A stretch of DNA of 6,759 nt from an uncultured Gemmatimonadota bacterium. GTDB lineage: Bacteria; Gemmatimonadota; Gemmatimonadetes; Gemmatimonadales; Gemmatimonadaceae. The position numbers and the translations under genes are program-made. Location: positions 1 through 6,759 of the forward strand of contig CAMPKM010000165.1 of the NCBI GenBank assembly GCA_946887155.1, written 5' to 3'. The notes beneath the pieces are model-generated. The model saw only the letters and a program-made list of their open reading frames with translations. It did not search any database and was not told the origin of the DNA. Numbering within the stretch: the first letter of the stretch is position 1; every line of letters starts with the position of its first letter. Positions 1 to 4,695 of this stretch are shown here, piece by piece.

Positions 1-112
1 GATTGACGATTGACGATTGACGATTGACGATTGACGATTGACGATTGACGATTTTCGATTGACGATTTTCGATTGACGATTTTCGATTGACGATTTTCGA
101 TTGACGATTTTC
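1..112. repeat. Heptamer tandem repeat array (GATTGAC / GATTTTC)
   Basis: Sixteen consecutive 7-bp units with no gap. Units 1-7 (bases 1-49) are all GATTGAC. From base 50 to 112 the array alternates GATTTTC and GATTGAC, ending in GATTTTC, so the second half is effectively a 14-bp repeat. The array runs off the left edge and its full length is unknown. On the plus strand every frame meets TGA, so it is not coding there. The minus strand has no stop in the array, but I see no start codon or gene entering it. It ends directly at the ATG at 114 and lies 58 bp before the preferred trxC start. Each GATTGAC carries a TTGAC that resembles a -35 core, but I find no convincing -10 partner. Confidence 0.97.
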
Positions 113-170
113 GATGGGGGGCTGGATTCTGATTAAACTTAACGAGCCTATCGTCCAGTGCCGCAACAGC

Positions 171-617
171 ATGACCTCCATTCCCGATGAACCCAGGCGC
201 CTGACGCTGCAATGCCAGTTCTGCGATACGTGGAACCGGATCGACGCGTCACGTGCCGCTGATCGCCCGAAATGTGGAAGTTGCGGGCGCCCAATCCTGC
301 TCGACCGTCCATGGATGCTCACGCAGGATTCCTTCGATCGCACCATCGCCGAAACCGACATCCCCGTACTGGTCGACTTCTATGCCGACTGGTGCGGGCC
401 CTGCAAGATGATGGCACCGTCGGTCGACCAACTTGCCGCGGCGAGGACCGGGAGTGCGCTGGTCGCCAAGCTCAACACCGACCTGGCGCAGGCGACTTCA
501 CAGCGATTCAACGTCCGCGGGATCCCCACGACGATCGTGTTTCGCGACGGGAAAGAAGCGAAACGGGTGACGGGAGCCGTGCCGTACGCGGATCTGGAGA
601 AGCTGTTAGAGCGTTGA
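171..617 (+). CDS. trxC: Thioredoxin 2 (TrxC type) with N-terminal zinc ribbon
   Basis: This is a cytoplasmic thiol-disulfide reductase that keeps protein cysteines reduced and is itself reduced by thioredoxin reductase. The 148-residue product has an N-terminal zinc ribbon made of two CxxC pairs (C15/C18 and C35/C38). A thioredoxin fold follows, with active site WCGPC at 74-78 and the cis-proline loop GIPT at 117-120. Length and order match the TrxC family (E. coli TrxC is about 139 residues), where the zinc ribbon starts within a few residues of the N-terminus. I therefore prefer the ATG at 171 over the in-frame ATG at 114, which abuts the repeat array and would add 19 residues. Neither start has a good Shine-Dalgarno. 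The gene is convergent with the act operon, and its stop codon lies inside the first unit of the next inverted repeat. In known TrxC proteins the zinc ribbon makes the enzyme stress-responsive; whether that holds here is inference. Confidence 0.93.
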   Translation: MTSIPDEPRRLTLQCQFCDTWNRIDASRAADRPKCGSCGRPILLDRPWMLTQDSFDRTIAETDIPVLVDFYADWCGPCKMMAPSVDQLAAARTGSALVAKLNTDLAQATSQRFNVRGIPTTIVFRDGKEAKRVTGAVPYADLEKLLER

Positions 618-671
618 AGAGTTGAAGAGTTGACGAGCAGGGCCGCCTGTTCAACTCTTCAACCCATCAAC
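613..671. terminator. Inverted arrays of 8-bp repeats; likely bidirectional terminator
   Basis: The left arm (613-636) is three 8-bp units: GTTGAAGA, GTTGAAGA, GTTGACGA. The right arm (648-671) is three units of the complementary family: TGTTCAAC, TCTTCAAC, CCATCAAC. An 11-base GC-rich spacer (637-647) separates them. The arms match at about 20 of 24 positions, with a perfect 13-bp stem between 621-633 and 651-663. The trxC stop (615-617) is inside the first unit and the actF stop (677-679, minus) is a few bases past the last. A hairpin here would serve both converging transcripts. There is no clear U-tract on either strand, so intrinsic termination is plausible but unproven. Confidence 0.6.
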
Positions 672-676
672 TCAAC

Positions 677-1999
677 CTACTCGTGGGCCGGTAACGGCTC
701 CATCGTCTTCGGGTCGCATGGGACCTGGACTTCGTCGCGGTATTTCGACGTCATCAGGAAGACGCGCATGCGCGGGAAGGCGTCCATGAACTGCAAATAC
801 GTATAGCCCCAGACGCCGAGGTAGCCGAGGAAGGTCCCGATCTCCCAGAGGCCCAGCGGCAGCGCGGTCGCTCCGGCGTGCGTGATCGGGTAGATCTCGA
901 GGTACCGGTGCAGCCAGATGCCCACGAGGCTCGACGTGGCGAAGAACGCCATCGTCGGCGTGAAGATCTTCGGGTACTTGCCTAACAAGCCGAAGAAGGG
1001 CAGCACGAAGGCGAGCATCCCGGAGGCCACGGTCAGCGACGTCCACGGCTCGATCAGGCGCGCGCGGAAGAAGTGCGTCTCTTCCGCGAAGTTTCCGTAC
1101 CAGATGACGAGCAGTTGCGCGAACGTGAGGTAGCCCCAGAACGCAGTGAACGCGAAACCGAGCTTGCCGATATCGTGGAAATGCGAGTCGGTCACGACGT
1201 GATGCGCACCCATCTGGTTGCGCCACGCGCGGGCCACCAGCGCCAGGAACATGAGGTTGCAGAGCCAGCCGCCCATGAAGAACTGCCAGCCGTACATCGT
1301 GCTCTGGAAGTGGTAATCGACCGACATCGAGAGATCCCAGGACAGGATCACCCAGCCGAACCCGAAGACCAGCGTCAGGAACACCGCCAGGCGTCCCTGG
1401 ATCGAATGCGTGGTGTGCAACTCGCGCCGTTCGTCGCCGAAGCCCGCGCGCATGCGGGCGCGCAGGCCTTTCGCCCAATTCGCGCCCCACTCGGGCACCA
1501 CGCCGACGTCGAGGCGAACGGCCGTGTAGACGTACCAGATGCTGAGCGCGGTGAGGAGCCCGAAGATGCCGACGACACGAATCGTCCAGAAGGTCGGGTC
1601 GAGCCACAAGGCCTTCTCCGGTTGTGCCGGCGGTTCGTGGACCCAATGGAACGTGTGGGCCTTGCCGATGACCGTGACGAGCAGCATCAGGAACGCCACC
1701 GGCATGAAGGCCACGCTGGCTTCGGAGAAGCGAATGACCGCCCTCGACCAGCGCGCCGTCGTTATGCGCTGCACGGCCGACAGCAGGACGCCTGAGGACG
1801 CAATGACCGAGAAGAACAGCCAATTGACATGCCAGGCCTGCCAGGCGCGTTCCTGGCCGGTAGCGGCGCCGACGACGAACACGACGATGCCGAGGATGGC
1901 CAGGAGCAGCGAAATCTGCTTCCACCTGGGCGATACCGGCCGGGTGATGAGCGCCGCCAGTTCCTCGCGCGGCGGAAAGTGACCGTCCTGGTGTGCCAC
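677..1999 (-). CDS. actF: Alternative complex III membrane subunit ActF
   Basis: This is the second NrfD-like integral membrane subunit of ACIII, paralogous to ActC, and forms part of the membrane core next to the quinol-oxidising module. The 440-residue product shows about ten hydrophobic helices, for example near residues 28-47, 59-76, 91-113, 205-230, 275-305 and 385-412. It contains the family-like stretches HVNWLFFSVIASSGV near 57-71 and HDIGKLGFAF before a helix ending in WYGNF. The start is GTG at 1999-1997; GGAGGAG lies 7 bases upstream, and the codon overlaps the actE stop by one base (TAGTG). It is the last gene of the operon and is followed by the inverted repeat at 613-671. One TTA codon occurs, in GTTAGGC at 980-986. 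No cytochrome oxidase genes follow it here, although they often do in other ACIII clusters. Subunit identity rests on order and sequence feel; the broader NrfD/ActF-family call is firmer. Confidence 0.9.
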   Translation of the reverse strand: MAHQDGHFPPREELAALITRPVSPRWKQISLLLAILGIVVFVVGAATGQERAWQAWHVNWLFFSVIASSGVLLSAVQRITTARWSRAVIRFSEASVAFMPVAFLMLLVTVIGKAHTFHWVHEPPAQPEKALWLDPTFWTIRVVGIFGLLTALSIWYVYTAVRLDVGVVPEWGANWAKGLRARMRAGFGDERRELHTTHSIQGRLAVFLTLVFGFGWVILSWDLSMSVDYHFQSTMYGWQFFMGGWLCNLMFLALVARAWRNQMGAHHVVTDSHFHDIGKLGFAFTAFWGYLTFAQLLVIWYGNFAEETHFFRARLIEPWTSLTVASGMLAFVLPFFGLLGKYPKIFTPTMAFFATSSLVGIWLHRYLEIYPITHAGATALPLGLWEIGTFLGYLGVWGYTYLQFMDAFPRMRVFLMTSKYRDEVQVPCDPKTMEPLPAHE

Positions 2000-2763
2000 T
2001 ATCGGTCTCCTCCCTGGCGAGCGGTGTCAGGCGCCGACGGACGATGCGGAATCGGCCGCGTCGGTCCGAGCATACTCGCGCCCGGCACCTTGTCACCCGT
2101 GACACCCGGCAGTGCGACGGGGCCGCGCTCGACCGTTCCCGCAACCTGTCCCTGGAGCACGCGCAGGTAGTTGATCAGGTCCCAGCGATCGCGTTCTTCG
2201 ATCCGGTTGTACGACGGCATCAGGCCGCGACCATTGCGGATCATGCCGAAGATGTATCCGTCGCTCCGGCCTTTCGCGATATCGTTCTGCAGGGAAATCG
2301 CGGGGAACCCGAAGCGCGTCGCAGTGCCCATGCCATCAGCGTTGTCGCCGTGACAGACGGCGCAGTTGATCTGAAACTGCATGCGGCCGGCGGCGAGCGA
2401 GGCGTCGCTGACGGGGATCGGGTTAGGGATGCCCGCCATCGAGTCGATCGCGGCGATGGTCGGCGCGTAGGAAACCATCCATGCTGGAGCAACCGTGCCA
2501 TCCGTGGGCACGGAACCCTGCGGTTGCCCGCGAACGCCTAACGTGTCCGTGCGCCACGATTCCCACGTGACGATGTTCGGCTGCCGCTTGAAGTCGGTGA
2601 ACCATTCGCAACCCGTTGTTGCGACCAAGAGGCTGCACAGGGCAAGCACGTGATAGAGCGACCCGAACCTGGGGCCTGGGACATGGGGCATGGGGCATGA
2701 GGGGCCACGCACGGCATGTTGTGCCCCGTGCCCGGTGCCCCGTGCCCCGCGGTCACCGCTCAT
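1999..2763 (-). CDS. actE: Alternative complex III monoheme cytochrome c lipoprotein ActE
   Basis: This is a membrane-anchored cytochrome c that takes electrons from the complex and passes them towards the terminal oxidase. The 254-residue product has a hydrophobic signal core ending in LLVATTGC, making C52 the likely lipidated cysteine. It has one heme site CAVCH at 134-138 and a probable distal axial methionine, M182, in GLMPSY. The class I cytochrome c domain ends near residue 208, followed by a proline-rich tail. I chose the ATG at 2763 because GGAGGTGA lies directly upstream and the gene overlaps the actD stop by 11 bases. That start gives an unusually long, glycine/histidine-rich n-region. 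Residues 6-31 are encoded exactly by the 78-bp inverted heptamer element at 2671-2748. The alternative start ATG at 2691 (residue 25) would give a 28-residue lipoprotein signal but has no Shine-Dalgarno. One TTA codon occurs, in GTTAGGC (2536-2542). Confidence 0.92.
   Translation of the reverse strand: MSGDRGARGTGHGAQHAVRGPSCPMPHVPGPRFGSLYHVLALCSLLVATTGCEWFTDFKRQPNIVTWESWRTDTLGVRGQPQGSVPTDGTVAPAWMVSYAPTIAAIDSMAGIPNPIPVSDASLAAGRMQFQINCAVCHGDNADGMGTATRFGFPAISLQNDIAKGRSDGYIFGMIRNGRGLMPSYNRIEERDRWDLINYLRVLQGQVAGTVERGPVALPGVTGDKVPGASMLGPTRPIPHRPSAPDTARQGGDR
2671..2748. repeat. 78-bp element of two inverted heptamer arrays inside actE
   Basis: The left arm (2671-2698) is four 7-bp units: GGGGCCT, GGGACAT, GGGGCAT, GGGGCAT. 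The right arm (2721-2748) is four units of the complementary family: GTGCCCC, GTGCCCG, GTGCCCC, GTGCCCC. The spacer is 22 bases (2699-2720). The 28-bp arms can fold on each other with few mismatches plus T-G wobbles at unit ends. The whole element is 78 bp, a multiple of three, and covers actE codons 6-31 precisely. It begins 4 bases past the actD stop codon, so actD is untouched. The actE mRNA would carry a GC-rich hairpin about 15 bases after the start codon. The outer boundaries are set by the repeat units and could shift by a few bases. Confidence 0.9.
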
Positions 2764-3256
2764 TGGTCACCTCCACCGCACCGGTATCGCGCAGGGCCGT
2801 TTCTGCCTCCCGCAGGCGCTCGGGAGTGGTCTCGACGTAAATGCCGAAATCACCCGCGGTGAAGCGCGGATCGAACCCGATCGTCTGCGTGATCTTCGGG
2901 ATGCGGGAAAGGATGAACATGCCGTAGACGGTGCTGAGCGCGCCGATGAGGACCATCACCTCGAAGCCGATGATGGTGTACGGGATCCAGCTCGCGATTG
3001 CCTTGCCACCGACGACCAGCGCCCAGTAGTCCGACGTCCAGATCGCGATCCAGTAGCCGAACGTCACGCCACACAGACCACCGATCAGCGTGAACAGCCG
3101 GATCTTGCTCGTCGGCGGGTGCACCGCATGGTCGATTTCGTGCCGCGGCGTCGGCGTGTACACGGTGAACGTCGCGAACTTCTTCTCCTTCAGCGCCGCG
3201 ATGCCATCGATCAGGGCATCGAGTTCGCGATAGTTGGCGATCAGCCCCCGGGTCAT
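2753..3256 (-). CDS. actD: Alternative complex III subunit ActD (DUF3341 family)
   Basis: This is a small membrane subunit of ACIII with no cofactor, thought to help anchor or stabilise the complex. The 167-residue product has a soluble N-terminal part of about 50 residues that includes HAVHPP near 43-48. Two membrane helices follow, near 53-73 and 92-117, joined by a short loop, and then a soluble C-terminal domain of about 50 residues. This is the usual layout and length for the DUF3341 family. The frame stays open upstream to 3487, but I place the start at 3256. The protein there begins as family members do, the ATG overlaps the actC stop as ATGA, and GGGAGAA lies 5 bases upstream. Its own stop falls 11 bases inside actE. 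No truncation is seen. Confidence 0.92.
   Translation of the reverse strand: MTRGLIANYRELDALIDGIAALKEKKFATFTVYTPTPRHEIDHAVHPPTSKIRLFTLIGGLCGVTFGYWIAIWTSDYWALVVGGKAIASWIPYTIIGFEVMVLIGALSTVYGMFILSRIPKITQTIGFDPRFTAGDFGIYVETTPERLREAETALRDTGAVEVTNER
2764..2774 (-). promoter_or_regulatory. Ribosome binding site deciding the actE start
   Basis: On the minus strand GGAGGTGA (2774-2767) is fully complementary to the 16S anti-Shine-Dalgarno core, and its GGAGG lies 6 bases before the ATG at 2763. It lies within the end of actD, which fits coupled translation. No comparable site precedes the alternative ATG at 2691, so this site is the main reason for accepting the longer N-terminus. Confidence 0.75.
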
Positions 3257-4695
3257 TCGCGTTCTCCCGGAGTTTCTGGTGAGAAGTCCACGTGGTGACC
3301 AGTGACGTCGATGTCGGCGACCGGCTTGTGCGACCGGAGGCGCGGCGGGACGATTTCCTTCACCTCGGCGATCGCGATGACCGGCAGGTTCTTGATGAAG
3401 AGCAGGAACCACATGAAGAACCAGCCGAAGCTGCCTAACAGGATCGAGACGTCGACCCAGCTCGGCAGGTAGCCGGCCCACTGCCACGGCTCGAACTCGT
3501 GCGACAGCGACGGCACGATGATCACGAAGCGTTCATACCACATCCCGATGTTGATCAGGATGGAAATGATGAACAGCCACGATGGATTCCGGCGCAGCTT
3601 CTGCGAAAACAGCGAGAGCGGGAAAACCACGTTGCAGGTGAGCATGATCCAGGCGGCCCACCACCACTGCCCGAAGACGCGGTTCCAGAAGTACGCCTGC
3701 TCGAACTCGTTGGCGCTGTACCAGGCGACCCAGAACTCGATCAGGTAGGCGCAGCCGACGACCATCGACGTGAAGAGGCAGAGCTTGGCCGCCGCGTCGA
3801 GGTGGTTGATGGTGACGATGTGCTGGAGCCGGAAGTATTTCCGGATCGGGATGATGATCGTGAACACCATGCCGATGCCGGAGAAAATGGCGCCGGCCAC
3901 GAAGTAGGGCGGGAAGATCGTGGCGTGCCAGCCAGGCGTGAGCGCCATGGCGAAGTCGAACGACACGACCGAGTGAACCGAGAGCACCAGCGGCGTACTG
4001 AATGCGGCCAGGAAGAGGTACATCCTGGCGAAGTGACGCCACTCGGGTTCCGAGTTGCGCCATCCCAGCGACAGGACGCCAAGTATCCGCTTCTTGACCG
4101 GATTGGTCGCGCGATCGCGCAGGACCGCGAGGTCAGGGACGAGGCCGACGTAGAGGAATGTCGCCGACACGGTCAGGTACGTCAGAATGGCGAAGACGTC
4201 CCAGACCAGCGGGCTCTTGAAATTCGGCCAGATCAGCCGCCAGTTCGGGTACGGGATCAGCCAGAAAAACTTCCAGGGCCGCCCCAGGTGGAGGATCGGA
4301 AACAGGCCGGCCGTCATGACGGCGAAGACGGTCATCGCCTCCGCGCACCGATAGATCGTGGTCCGGAATCCCGCCCGGAACAGGAAGAGAATGGCGGAAA
4401 TCAGCGTGCCGGCGTGACCGATACCGACCCAGAACACGAAGGTGATGACGTAGACACCCCACATCACCGGCGGGTTCAGCCCGGTGTTGCCGAGTCCCCA
4501 GTAGATCTGGTACATCCACGCGCCTGCTCCCCAGAGGAGGAACAGGATCGAGATGCCTAACAGCGCGAACCAGCCCTTCGTCGGGTTGAGCGTGCCCGCG
4601 ATCTCGCGGTCGACCTGCTCGTAACTCTCGACGCCGGGCAGCTGGATGTTGGCCGACGCAACGTTCGGGCGCACCGGCTCGGCGAGTGTCGCCAT
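3253..4695 (-). CDS. actC: Alternative complex III quinol-binding membrane subunit ActC (NrfD family)
   Basis: This is the NrfD/polysulfide-reductase-like integral membrane subunit expected to bind and oxidise quinol at the periplasmic side and hand electrons to the ActB iron-sulfur clusters. The 480-residue product has a soluble N-terminus of about 40 residues and roughly ten hydrophobic helices, starting near 43-63, 77-106 and 118-138. Recognisable family stretches are GIGHAGTLISAIL near 91-103 (H94) and HLGRPWKFFW at 136-145 (H136). A later helix ends in FWVAWYS, echoing the WYGN stretch of ActF. The ATG at 4695 overlaps the actB stop by one base (TGATG), with GGGAGGA 8 bases upstream. It contains two TTA codons, both in GTTAGGC (3433-3439 and 4555-4561). 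The long plus-strand open frame opposite it is a GC-driven shadow. Confidence 0.94.
   Translation of the reverse strand: MATLAEPVRPNVASANIQLPGVESYEQVDREIAGTLNPTKGWFALLGISILFLLWGAGAWMYQIYWGLGNTGLNPPVMWGVYVITFVFWVGIGHAGTLISAILFLFRAGFRTTIYRCAEAMTVFAVMTAGLFPILHLGRPWKFFWLIPYPNWRLIWPNFKSPLVWDVFAILTYLTVSATFLYVGLVPDLAVLRDRATNPVKKRILGVLSLGWRNSEPEWRHFARMYLFLAAFSTPLVLSVHSVVSFDFAMALTPGWHATIFPPYFVAGAIFSGIGMVFTIIIPIRKYFRLQHIVTINHLDAAAKLCLFTSMVVGCAYLIEFWVAWYSANEFEQAYFWNRVFGQWWWAAWIMLTCNVVFPLSLFSQKLRRNPSWLFIISILINIGMWYERFVIIVPSLSHEFEPWQWAGYLPSWVDVSILLGSFGWFFMWFLLFIKNLPVIAIAEVKEIVPPRLRSHKPVADIDVTGHHVDFSPETPGERE

Noticed and set aside
1..112. CRISPR array at the left edge
   Set aside because: The units are 7 bp and directly adjacent with no spacers, so this is a simple tandem repeat.
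95..140. Sigma-70 promoter for trxC using TTGAC from the repeats
   Set aside because: The TTGAC cores are by-products of the repeat unit. The best -10 candidate at a usable distance (near 125-130) matches only about half of the consensus.
114..170. Longer trxC N-terminus from the ATG at 114
   Set aside because: That ATG abuts the repeat array with no Shine-Dalgarno and adds 19 residues not typical of TrxC. It is kept only as an alternative.
672..2144. Long minus-strand frame overlapping actF in another frame
   Set aside because: The product is Arg-rich with no membrane helices. The alternative frame gives a ten-helix ActF protein with a Shine-Dalgarno and a coupled start.
3257..3487. Extended N-terminus for actD up to 3487
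   Set aside because: The added residues are read out of frame through the actC coding region. The ATG at 3256 has a Shine-Dalgarno, an ATGA overlap and the family's usual N-terminus.
3499..4560. Long open plus-strand frame (353 codons) opposite actC
   Set aside because: The translation is rich in Arg, Asp, Glu, Gly and Pro with no recognisable domain, as expected for the antisense of a GC-rich membrane-protein gene. ActC on the other strand is a clear family match.
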